From Chitinophaga eiseniae (GTDB lineage: Bacteria > Bacteroidota > Bacteroidia > Chitinophagales > Chitinophagaceae), in contig NZ_JABAHZ010000013.1 in the NCBI RefSeq assembly GCF_012641265.1, positions 50,505-114,504 of the forward strand: a DNA stretch of 64,000 nt, written 5' to 3'. Numbering within the stretch: position 1 is the first letter of the stretch; every line of letters begins with the position of its first letter. The notes beneath the pieces were generated by a model, which saw only the letters and a list, made by a program, of their open reading frames with translations, searched no databases and was not told the origin of the DNA. Made by a program: the position numbers and the translations under genes. Of this stretch, positions 9,409 to 16,625 are shown in pieces.

Positions 9409-9416
9409 CAAATGTA
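9409..9416 (-). promoter_or_regulatory. Bacteroidota -7 box upstream of the lipoprotein gene
   Basis: Reads TACATTTG on the minus strand, a full match to TAnnTTTG. No matching -33 TTTG was found at the usual spacing, so support is partial. Confidence 0.4.
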
Positions 9417-9439
9417 AGTATTTAGCATATTGGAGACGA

Positions 9440-10063
9440 TCAGCGGGATAGTCTTTCTCCATCTGCGCCTGTTAATGTAAAAAAGAAAATATATCCCATC
9501 ATGGCTCCACTTAAAAAGCCGGCCAGGTGTGCTGCGTTGTCTACGCCTTCTGAAACAACGGCAGTGATTACGTTTAATGCGATGAATATTCCTATATACG
9601 CCAGGAAAGCCTTCTGTACTTCCCGCCGGAAGAGGGGAGTCGTTAATAAGGCCAGGAATACCCCGAAAATGCCAAAAATTGCTCCCGAGGCGCCTACTCC
9701 CACTGCGCTTTGATGATACCAGATACTCATATAGTCAGATACAATACCAGTAACAATATAGGCGCTTCCATACCTGCCGCTGCGAATGACGGGCTCCAGG
9801 AAAAATCCGCCAATAAACAATCCAATCATGTTCGTGCAGAGATGAAAAAGCCCTGCGTGCAGGAACATACTGCTGAGCAATCTCCAGTACTGATGGGAAG
9901 ATATGGTAAGTGGCCAGTAATTGGCTCCCAGGTGCAGTAATTGCCCGCCGTTTCCCTGCCATATATCCATACCTGTTAACGCTGTATAGCCGAAAACCAG
10001 TATGTTTATACCAATCAGTACCATGGTAACCGGCATAGCCCTTAATCGATTGGCGATTTTCAT
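9440..10063 (-). CDS. Rhomboid-family intramembrane serine protease
   Basis: Six or so membrane helices in 207 residues. The catalytic serine is in GVGASGAIFG (S126) and the catalytic histidine in NAAHLAGF (H179). The helix-2 motif HAGLFHLCTNM matches the rhomboid HxxxxHxxxN pattern. The protease cleaves membrane proteins within the bilayer; the substrate is unknown. The start ATG is preceded by a 33-bp gap to the upstream lipoprotein gene on the same strand, so co-transcription is possible. Both catalytic residues are intact and activity is expected. Confidence 0.92.
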   Translation of the reverse strand: MKIANRLRAMPVTMVLIGINILVFGYTALTGMDIWQGNGGQLLHLGANYWPLTISSHQYWRLLSSMFLHAGLFHLCTNMIGLFIGGFFLEPVIRSGRYGSAYIVTGIVSDYMSIWYHQSAVGVGASGAIFGIFGVFLALLTTPLFRREVQKAFLAYIGIFIALNVITAVVSEGVDNAAHLAGFLSGAMMGYIFFFTLTGADGERLSR

Positions 10064-10096
10064 CTCCTAAAAGTTAATGAAAAATCATCAATAATA

Positions 10097-10972
10097 CTAT
10101 TCGTAATTATATTCCAGTATCACATCGGTGTCTGACCCAAGCTTGGTAAATCCTTCGCTATGTACATGTACCCATGCTCCTGAAGGGTACTTGCCACTAT
10201 TACAGGACCAGGTATATTGCATGGTGGTATAACGCTCATATTCCTGATAATGTTGCTGGCAGCGTGATTTTTCCTTTTCAGATATTTTGATGAGAGCAGG
10301 ATTTTGAGTGCCCAGGTGGAGTAAGGTATTTGAAAGGTCGTACAGGGGCGTGAGACGGACCACCGGGGCTACCGCACCACTCATCAGTAATTGATTGATC
10401 AGGGGATGCAGTGGATTAATAGAGTCATCCCATTCGTACCGGGCAGTACGTAAGGTTACCAGGGGTTCTTCTTTCTTCCCCGAAAAGGTATTCATACAAA
10501 TGTCTTTCCGTACAGGACCCGCTTTTTTATAGTTCCAGCTCACGGCCTGGGTACTGTCGGAATATTTCAATCCTAGCGGCTGGCCCTTTTCCCAATGAAT
10601 GGCTGCGGTGCGTAAGGGCTTTTTTTTCGCATCGAAATAGCGTATTTCTTCCACATTTCCGTCTTTATCCCAGGCAGTTACGGCTGCCCGTTCTTGTATC
10701 GTATCGGTTTGGTTGTGCCGGTTTGAAACGATCATCCCGGTAATACGATGGCTGCTGTCATAAAAGAAAGTATGAATATTGGTATCGTGTGCACTGTAAT
10801 GTTGTACCAAAGTTGTCAGGTTACCAGCTTCATCATAATGAAAAGAGTATTGGGGGATATCATCACCCTGGATACCTATCGCGGCGAGCCGTGGTACGGT
10901 TGCTTTGTATTTATTGGTGCTACAGGCGGAGATAGCAATGACGATAAATAAGCAGTAGATAACATTTTTCAT
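10097..10972 (-). CDS. Putative lipoprotein of unknown function
   Basis: The start is placed at 10972 because MKNVIYCLFIVIAISAC is a clean lipoprotein signal with a lipobox ending in cysteine. A longer frame to 11038 adds 22 residues that would spoil the signal and would overlap the preceding frameshifted gene. The mature protein (about 270 residues) has repeated YDEAGNL / FYDSSHRI / YFDAKKKP segments, like the strand pattern of RHS/YD-repeat or DUF4595 proteins. No enzyme motif is seen. Confidence 0.72.
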   Translation of the reverse strand: MKNVIYCLFIVIAISACSTNKYKATVPRLAAIGIQGDDIPQYSFHYDEAGNLTTLVQHYSAHDTNIHTFFYDSSHRITGMIVSNRHNQTDTIQERAAVTAWDKDGNVEEIRYFDAKKKPLRTAAIHWEKGQPLGLKYSDSTQAVSWNYKKAGPVRKDICMNTFSGKKEEPLVTLRTARYEWDDSINPLHPLINQLLMSGAVAPVVRLTPLYDLSNTLLHLGTQNPALIKISEKEKSRCQQHYQEYERYTTMQYTWSCNSGKYPSGAWVHVHSEGFTKLGSDTDVILEYNYE

Positions 10973-11000
10973 ATGCCAGGCGGATAAGGATATGAAAATA

Positions 11001-11499
11001 CTAATAAGATTTGAGTTTTTCGGTGGTGGCGTCAGCAAGGTGTTGAAAGGAGCTTATAATATGAGCCCTGAGCTTATTTTGTGAATGAATGATAATAGAA
11101 CAATAGATATCCATATCCGTTGTTTCGATGGCCGCATCGTATTTTTCAATATCAGCTACTTTCAGATGGTTATACCATTGTTCAAAAACACGCATTCGTC
11201 CTTTTTGCCTGGTGTCTGCGCTATCACAGACGAAGAAAAGCACTTTCTCCGGATGTGCACTCAGGTAGTTAACGATGATATTGCAATATAGTAATCCTTA
11301 CCCTTTGATCAAAGGGTGTTTTTCGTAAGGGGTTAAATATTATATCCAGTCCAAAAGTGTATACATCTGTGGAGAATTCAGGATACTCATCAAAATATAA
11401 CGAGTCATCCAGCAAATACACATTGTATATAATACCGGATTCAGTGGTAAATAGATAATCTCCTTCTTTTACAGTGGAAATGTTATAGGAACTTAACAA
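11001..11499 (-). pseudogene. DUF6169-like protein, interrupted by a +1 frameshift
   Basis: Two overlapping frames read as one protein. The first starts at a TTG at 11499 (YNISTVKEGDYLF...) and is open to FDQRVRITI. It then shifts near 11285 (one extra T) into the frame that reads CNIIVNYLSAHPEKVLFFV and CDSADTRQKGRMRVFEQW, ending at the TAG at 11001. The joined protein (about 165 residues) resembles DUF6169 proteins of Bacteroidota as I recall them. The TTG start overlaps the upstream small gene by 17 nt. This is either a genuine pseudogene, a programmed shift or a sequencing error. Confidence 0.65.
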
Positions 11500-11641
11500 A
11501 CTTAAATCCTTTAGCCTCTAATTCAGATATGCTACCACCTTGGGTCAGGTGCTCATGAATTACCTTTTTGTCAGCTATCATCTTTTTTAATGTAGTGACA
11601 ATTTTAGGCTCAGGTGTCGATATTTTCTTTACAGGTTTCAT
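11483..11641 (-). CDS. Small protein (52 aa) upstream of the DUF6169-like gene
   Basis: An ATG at 11641 opens a 52-residue frame ending in TAA at 11483. It starts MKPVKKISTPEPKIV, continues with a lysine-rich helix (TLKKMIADKKVIHEHL) and ends KGFKFVKFL. Small proteins of this look precede DUF6169-type genes in related genomes, from memory. Its stop overlaps the start of the following frame by 17 nt, suggesting translational coupling. Two candidate -7 boxes lie 14-31 bp upstream. Function unknown; a paired small partner is one possibility. Confidence 0.55.
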   Translation of the reverse strand: MKPVKKISTPEPKIVTTLKKMIADKKVIHEHLTQGGSISELEAKGFKFVKFL

Positions 11642-11654
11642 CTGTGTTACATTA

Positions 11655-11672
11655 CAAATATAACCAAATCTA
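11655..11672 (-). promoter_or_regulatory. Two candidate -7 boxes upstream of the small gene
   Basis: TATATTTG (11655-11662) and TAGATTTG (11665-11672), both on the minus strand and both exact TAnnTTTG matches 10 bp apart. No clear -33 partner was found for either. Confidence 0.35.
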
Positions 11673-11724
11673 CCAACAACTTCCGGGTCTTTTGTTAATG
11701 AATTCCAAACAACGTCCTTTCAAC

Positions 11725-11760
11725 ACAAAAAAAATCCCAAGCTGACAATCAGCTTGGGAA
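11725..11760 (-). terminator. Rho-independent terminator after rplI
   Basis: An 11-bp stem (11735-11745 with 11749-11759) and a 3-nt loop, followed on the minus strand by a long T run (A tract at 11727-11734 on +). It lies 27 bp past the rplI stop. Confidence 0.85.
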
Positions 11761-11786
11761 GTTTCTTTTTCCAACAAGTTGGAATA

Positions 11787-12233
11787 TTACTCAGCTACTA
11801 CTTCAAATTCCAGTTCGGTTTCGTTGCCTTTACCGAAATCGAGGCGAGCTTTGTAGGTACCCAGTTCTTTTACATCATCCAGGATGTGGATGCGGCGACG
11901 GTCAATTTCATAACCTTTCTGTTCTTTAATTGCACGGGCAATCTGAACACCAGTTACGCTACCGAAGATCTTACCGGAAGTACCGGTCTTAGCGCCAATT
12001 TTAACAGGAGAAGCTTTCAGCACTTCCACCACTTTCGCAATTTCAGCCAGCAGTTTCTCTTCTTTCACTTTCTGCACTTTCAGGCGTTCCTGCAGTTGCT
12101 TCATGTTAGAAGGACTAGCTTCTACTGCAAATTTCTGGGGAATCAGAAAGTTTCTGGCGTAACCATTCTTTACGTTAACCAGTTCATTTTTCTGACCCAG
12201 GTTATCTACGTCTTGTATTAAGATAATTTGCAT
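11787..12233 (-). CDS. rplI: 50S ribosomal protein L9 (bL9)
   Basis: Large-subunit ribosomal protein bL9, 148 residues, which binds 23S rRNA through its N-terminal domain. The signature MQIILIQDVDNLGQKNE and NGYARNFLIPQKFAV is clear. A long connecting helix (about 45-75) and a C-terminal domain follow. It is the last gene of the rpsF-rpsR-rplI operon, 6 bp after rpsR, with a strong terminator after it. Length is normal. Confidence 0.97.
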   Translation of the reverse strand: MQIILIQDVDNLGQKNELVNVKNGYARNFLIPQKFAVEASPSNMKQLQERLKVQKVKEEKLLAEIAKVVEVLKASPVKIGAKTGTSGKIFGSVTGVQIARAIKEQKGYEIDRRRIHILDDVKELGTYKARLDFGKGNETELEFEVVAE

Positions 12234-12239
12234 AACTTC

Positions 12240-12512
12240 TTACTTTAAAAGGTCAGTAACATAAGGCAATAAAGCCATTTGACGAGCTTTTTTAATAGCC
12301 TGGGCTACTTTACGCTGAAATTTCAGGGAGTTACCCGTAATACGACGTGGCAACATCTTGCCTTGATCGTTCAAAAATTTCTTCAAAAACTCCGCGTCTT
12401 TGTAATCTACGTACCTGATGCCCAACTTCTTGAAACGGCAGTATTTCTTCTGACGTTTTTCAGTTTTTACGGCTGTTAAGTACTTAATTTCTTGTTTAGG
12501 TTTAACTGCCAT
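12240..12512 (-). CDS. rpsR: 30S ribosomal protein S18 (bS18)
   Basis: Small-subunit protein bS18, which pairs with bS6 on the platform of the 30S subunit. MAVKPKQEIKYL is taken as the start (12512). A longer frame to 12545 adds 11 residues that overlap the end of rpsF and have no family match. The motif KKYCRFKKLGI and the C-terminal GKMLPRRITGNSLKFQ are typical. The 90-residue length fits the family. Operon context rpsF-rpsR-rplI confirms it. Confidence 0.96.
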   Translation of the reverse strand: MAVKPKQEIKYLTAVKTEKRQKKYCRFKKLGIRYVDYKDAEFLKKFLNDQGKMLPRRITGNSLKFQRKVAQAIKKARQMALLPYVTDLLK

Positions 12513-12516
12513 AATT

Positions 12517-12867
12517 TTAAGCTTCAGTGGTTTTAGATTCAGCATTTACGCCATGTCTTTTACGACCGTTGTAAGCAACTGCGTGCTTATCCAGTACAGT
12601 AATCATGTGACGTAATACATTTTCATCGCGATTCAGCTGGATTTTCAGCTTCTCATTGAGGTCGGATGGCGCATTATATTCCAGAACAACATACATACCT
12701 GTAGTTTTTTTCCGGATAGGATACGCCAGTGATCTTAATCCCCAGGGATTTTCGTGCGTAATTTCTCCGCCGTTATCTTTAATGATATCAGCGAATTTTT
12801 TCTGAGCCGCTTTGTAGTCGTCCTCAGAAAGCACAGGGGTAAAGATCACCATCAATTCGTAGTTCAT
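12517..12867 (-). CDS. rpsF: 30S ribosomal protein S6 (bS6)
   Basis: Small-subunit protein bS6, 116 residues, partner of bS18. It starts MNYELMVIFTPVLSEDD and contains GLRSLAYPIRKKTTGMYV and NRDENVLRHMITVLD, as in the family. The C terminus is a short polar tail. First gene of the operon; the -7 box TATCTTTG lies 44 bp upstream of the ATG. No separate S6:S18-binding leader structure was recognised in the short 5' region. Confidence 0.97.
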   Translation of the reverse strand: MNYELMVIFTPVLSEDDYKAAQKKFADIIKDNGGEITHENPWGLRSLAYPIRKKTTGMYVVLEYNAPSDLNEKLKIQLNRDENVLRHMITVLDKHAVAYNGRKRHGVNAESKTTEA

Positions 12868-12910
12868 AATTCCCTGTTTTAAATGGTTTAATTAAAAAAA
12901 ATTAGGACCG

Positions 12911-12918
12911 CAAAGATA
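12911..12918 (-). promoter_or_regulatory. -7 box of the rpsF-rpsR-rplI operon
   Basis: TATCTTTG on the minus strand is an exact TAnnTTTG match, giving a transcript start near 12905 and a leader of about 38 nt. The -33 element is not obvious. Confidence 0.6.
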
Positions 12919-13019
12919 CTGAACTATTCCTTATTTCCACATCTTTATCACGATAAACGCCAAATATTTGAAGGCGAATGTATATTTTATTGATAAATAA
13001 TTAGTTATGAAATAGAAAA

Positions 13020-13043
13020 CCGCCCCGGAAACCCCCAGGGCGG
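13020..13043 (-). terminator. Probable terminator after the T9SS nuclease-like gene
   Basis: Stem CCGCCC (13020-13025) with GGGCGG (13038-13043) and a 12-nt loop. On the minus strand it is followed by TTTTCTATTT. It lies about 30 bp past the stop of the large secreted protein. Short stem, so only moderately convincing. Confidence 0.5.
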
Positions 13044-13073
13044 CCACTCATTTACATGGTTTTTTCAAAAAGA

Positions 13074-16000
13074 TCAGCGGCTAATGAAAATCTTACTTAC
13101 CTGTACCTGCATCCCCGATTGTACCCGCAGGAAATAAACACCAGTAGGCAATTGATCAATATTGACCGTTTTGTAATTTTTTCCCTTGATCAGCTCGGTT
13201 CTGCCCTCATATCGCACCCTTCCCTGCACATCAATCAACGACACACTGGCGGGACCACTCATCGGCCAATCCAGCCAATATTGCAACTGATGACCAAAAA
13301 CGCACCACAATAACTTCAACCACAGGTCTTTACCTATCATAAAGACTGGTTTGACCGGGCTGTACCTGATACTGTTATCCAATCCCACCGTCTTCAGGCG
13401 ATACTGTGAGAAACCCGGCCAGGGCTGTTCATCGTAAGAAATATAGGCCGACGCATCCGCGATACTGCCCTGTCCCAGCACAGTATCCACCGCTTCATAG
13501 CTCCGGCCATTCCTGGAACGCTCTACCACAAAGTATTTGCTGTTGATTTCATAAGGCGTCTTCCAACTTACCAATACCTTATTGCCATCTGGTCTCGCGT
13601 CAAATGCGTTGACAGGTAACGGATTCCCCAGCACCTGTAAATTATAACGGCTCACCACCGGGTAATGATCGGTGGTAGTAGCGCCATAATTGCTTACCAG
13701 CTTCTCTACCTGCGTTTGTACACGGGCCGATCCAGGAATATAAGCTACCCCGGTTTCATTGGAGCCAATCACGTTATCAATCACCGACGGATAACTGATG
13801 GTAGACCGCTGTCCGGACAAACTCAACGGAAGTGTCAAAGGCCGGTAGTCAAGGCTGTCATTCATAAAATCGATATAAGAAGTCGTAGTATCCGGCAACA
13901 ATTCTGTAGTGATGGTCTTATTCAGATCATCGTTAAAATCTCCCAGCATAATAATATTGCTATACGGATACTGCGCATCCAGGGTGTCTTTCAGCTCTTT
14001 AGCACCATTTTTACGCCGCTGCCAGGAAGTGATTTTATCCGGTTTGGTACCGGTATTGGCCTTAGCATGTAACAGGATAAACTGTATGCGGGCTGAATCG
14101 TTTTCCAGTTTGGCGGTAGCTTCCATCAGGTAGGGGAAACGGCCCGATGACCAGTTATAATAAGCGCTACTGCTGCCGTTTTGCCGTAATATTCCATAGG
14201 TACGTATCTTCCGGATCACTGCTGTTTTATAAACAAACGCCAGCTTCTGCGCACTCACATAATCTACGTCCGTCACGCTATCGGCATACGAGCCAAAGTC
14301 AGACAGCACGTAGCTATAACCAGGTAACTGGCTCACTACCGCCCGGAAGCGGGCAGTGTCCACTACTTCGGCCAGCGCAAAAATGTCAGCATCGAGCGAT
14401 TGTAATACCTTGGTTACATTGGCCTGCTGTAAACTATCATTGGCAGGGTTTTGTACCGGGCTGCCAAACCACTCAATATTCCAGTTCACCACTTTTAACG
14501 ACCGTAGGGAAGTACCTGATAATTGGATATGATTATCAGTAAAGCTACCTGCGTTAAAGGTAAGATTCCCGGTATAAGCCTGTCCCGCTACACCAGGTAC
14601 AAATTTTACCGAGATGTCTTTCGGTCCGTTCTGCAATTCTCCTGCGTTAAAGGCTACTGTATTGCCATAGTTGCTACTGTCGCGGGATACCTGGAAGCCG
14701 GCAGGGGCGGTAATGTTAAGGTTCGCAGTAAAATCATTGGCCCAGAAATGAATATTTTGGGGAGAAGGTGACTGCCCGGACTTTACATAATCGAAATCCA
14801 GTGCCCCGGGGCTGCTGTTAAGCGTTGGCGCCGGCGCTGCGGTAGTATCGCTGAGTATAAAGTCGTCAATAGTCCACCGGGCGGCCTGTACTGCCGGGCC
14901 GGAGGTATACACAAATGCAATGGATACATTGGATTGTTTAAATGCCGCCAGGTTAATATCGGACGACAATTTCCATACATCACTGCCACTATCCGGGAAA
15001 CGCCCGTTCAGTGTCGTCCAGTTAGCCTCCCGCGGATCGCCGGTACCACTGTAGTTGGTAGATATACGCAGTGTCAGTGAAGGACCGGCAAAGGCCGTAC
15101 GACTGCTGAATTGTAACAGCGGATAATGAAAACCTGTCAGGTCGAAAGCCGGGGAAATCAGCCAGTCTTCATTTTCAACCGCTCCGCCGCTGTACCCGTT
15201 TATTTGTACGCCGTTACTATTATTTTGGCCAAAGGTAGTGCAGCCCCATTGTTGAGCGCCACTTACGCTGTATTGGCTGAATCCTCCGCTCAACTGGCTG
15301 CTACCGCTCGGCGCACAATCATCGAACCGATAGGTCAGCTCCTGGTTGCCAGTGGCAAATTCCCATTGCGTACTATCACGGATACCGGCAAAAGCATTGC
15401 CAGACAAGTCTTTCACAGCCGCGCTATCTATCGTGATATAGTAATGACGGTTAGGTTGCAATGTTTTTTTGAGGGTCAGTGAATTGTTACTGATAACAAC
15501 AGCTGCATTGTTAATGGCGAAACTGTCGATCCGGCCGGTTTGGCTGTTGTGCAACAGAATATAACCGGTGCCTGCCAGAATATTTTCACTAAAAATAACC
15601 TGGGGAGATGTAACAGGCGATACGCCGGTAGCTGCATTAGCCGGAATCAGCGTGCCGGCAACAGGCGCCGTGGTGTCTGCACCAGATCCCGTGGCCTGCA
15701 GGTTATCAACAGCAAAGCTGGGCCTGGAGCCGCCACCACTGATTTGCCGGTTTACCCAGCGCAGTTGCACGAGCGATTGGTTACTGCAGGCTGGCGGCAG
15801 CGATACTGACTGATGGATGTTATGTTGCGGAGTGGTAATACCCGACCCCGTTTGTGCGATGGTATCGCTCTGATAGGCAGTTTCAGATAAGCTAATGAAA
15901 TTACCGGTATTGCCTATACGATATTGTACCACCACTTCATTAATACGGGTATTCGCGCTCCCGTCATAAGGATTCCTGATAGTCATCACATCGTAGGCCA

Positions 16001-16352
16001 GCTGGATATTTTGTTGTCCGCTGGTATTGAGTGCCAGCACCAGTGCATTATCTACGCTACCGCTATTCAGAAATCCCAATTTGCCATTGTAGTTGTATAC
16101 GCCATTGCCGGTAGAAGAAGCGCTGCCAGTGAGCAGGGCTTTATCTGCTGCCGGCGCCGCAGTATTGAAACTGCCGGAGGGAGCCCCACTTAGCGACCAT
16201 CCCTGCCATCCATCAGGATAAACGGTGGCCGTGGCCGGGAGTGCATCAAAGTTTTGCTGATAAGGGAGCGACTGTGCTGCAGGATTCGTTTGGGCATGCA
16301 CGTGGCCCCCGATAAATAAGCCAATAAGCAGACAGAGTAGAGGTTTTTCCAT
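13074..16352 (-). CDS. Secreted multidomain protein with endonuclease/exonuclease/phosphatase domain and T9SS sorting tail
   Basis: 1092 residues. Signal peptide (1-20) and a beta-rich N domain; then an Ig/SbsA-like domain beginning near DTTAPVAGTLIPANAATGVS (about 225-335), a choice-of-anchor-type beta domain (about 340-500) and a BACON-like domain (about 515-615). An EEP-fold catalytic domain covers about 618-900 with NWNIEW, ILLHAK, LGDFNDD and TTDHYPV. The last 80 residues (SLIDVQGRV ... LPTGVYFLRV ... VSKIFISR) are a type A T9SS C-terminal domain. The catalytic Asn, Asp and His motifs are intact. It probably acts on extracellular nucleic acid or another phosphodiester; the substrate is not determined. 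Confidence 0.87.
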   Translation of the reverse strand: MEKPLLCLLIGLFIGGHVHAQTNPAAQSLPYQQNFDALPATATVYPDGWQGWSLSGAPSGSFNTAAPAADKALLTGSASSTGNGVYNYNGKLGFLNSGSVDNALVLALNTSGQQNIQLAYDVMTIRNPYDGSANTRINEVVVQYRIGNTGNFISLSETAYQSDTIAQTGSGITTPQHNIHQSVSLPPACSNQSLVQLRWVNRQISGGGSRPSFAVDNLQATGSGADTTAPVAGTLIPANAATGVSPVTSPQVIFSENILAGTGYILLHNSQTGRIDSFAINNAAVVISNNSLTLKKTLQPNRHYYITIDSAAVKDLSGNAFAGIRDSTQWEFATGNQELTYRFDDCAPSGSSQLSGGFSQYSVSGAQQWGCTTFGQNNSNGVQINGYSGGAVENEDWLISPAFDLTGFHYPLLQFSSRTAFAGPSLTLRISTNYSGTGDPREANWTTLNGRFPDSGSDVWKLSSDINLAAFKQSNVSIAFVYTSGPAVQAARWTIDDFILSDTTAAPAPTLNSSPGALDFDYVKSGQSPSPQNIHFWANDFTANLNITAPAGFQVSRDSSNYGNTVAFNAGELQNGPKDISVKFVPGVAGQAYTGNLTFNAGSFTDNHIQLSGTSLRSLKVVNWNIEWFGSPVQNPANDSLQQANVTKVLQSLDADIFALAEVVDTARFRAVVSQLPGYSYVLSDFGSYADSVTDVDYVSAQKLAFVYKTAVIRKIRTYGILRQNGSSSAYYNWSSGRFPYLMEATAKLENDSARIQFILLHAKANTGTKPDKITSWQRRKNGAKELKDTLDAQYPYSNIIMLGDFNDDLNKTITTELLPDTTTSYIDFMNDSLDYRPLTLPLSLSGQRSTISYPSVIDNVIGSNETGVAYIPGSARVQTQVEKLVSNYGATTTDHYPVVSRYNLQVLGNPLPVNAFDARPDGNKVLVSWKTPYEINSKYFVVERSRNGRSYEAVDTVLGQGSIADASAYISYDEQPWPGFSQYRLKTVGLDNSIRYSPVKPVFMIGKDLWLKLLWCVFGHQLQYWLDWPMSGPASVSLIDVQGRVRYEGRTELIKGKNYKTVNIDQLPTGVYFLRVQSGMQVQVSKIFISR

Positions 16353-16625
16353 AGTAAGGTTTTAATAAAAAAAAAGGGTTTCAGATTTCGGTAAATAAAT
16401 CTACGCAATTCAGTTTACCCGGGATATGATTTTTTTGTTAATAACCCTAACAATAATGGATATCCGGATTTTTACAGGAACTTATTTCCCTCCCGGAAAG
16501 CCACCAGCTCTTATTCCGCTTTATGATATCATATTTTTATTTAATTAATATGCTTATTGTCATCTTGTCAGCCGAACCCTGGCTGGCACACCCTTTGAAA
16601 AAGTTCAGAAAAAATCAGATAACCG
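16353..16625. other. Divergent intergenic region between the secreted nuclease-like gene and htpG
   Basis: 273 bp between divergent starts. Near the left gene there is only a weak -7-like TAGATTTA on the minus strand. On the + strand an inverted repeat (GTCAGCC ... GGCTGGC, 16566-16587) overlaps a sigma-54-like element. No small gene is seen. Confidence 0.6.
16584..16599 (+). promoter_or_regulatory. Sigma-54-like -24/-12 element upstream of htpG
   Basis: TGGCACA, 4 nt, TTGAA: the -24 half matches TGGCAC exactly. The GG to -12 dinucleotide distance is the canonical 10 nt, but the -12 dinucleotide reads GA instead of GC. The predicted transcript start near 16610 is 16 bp before the htpG ATG. 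One key mismatch keeps this tentative. Confidence 0.35.

Noticed and set aside
10973..11038. Longer N terminus of the lipoprotein at 10097
   Set aside because: It would destroy the clean lipoprotein signal and overlap the preceding gene.
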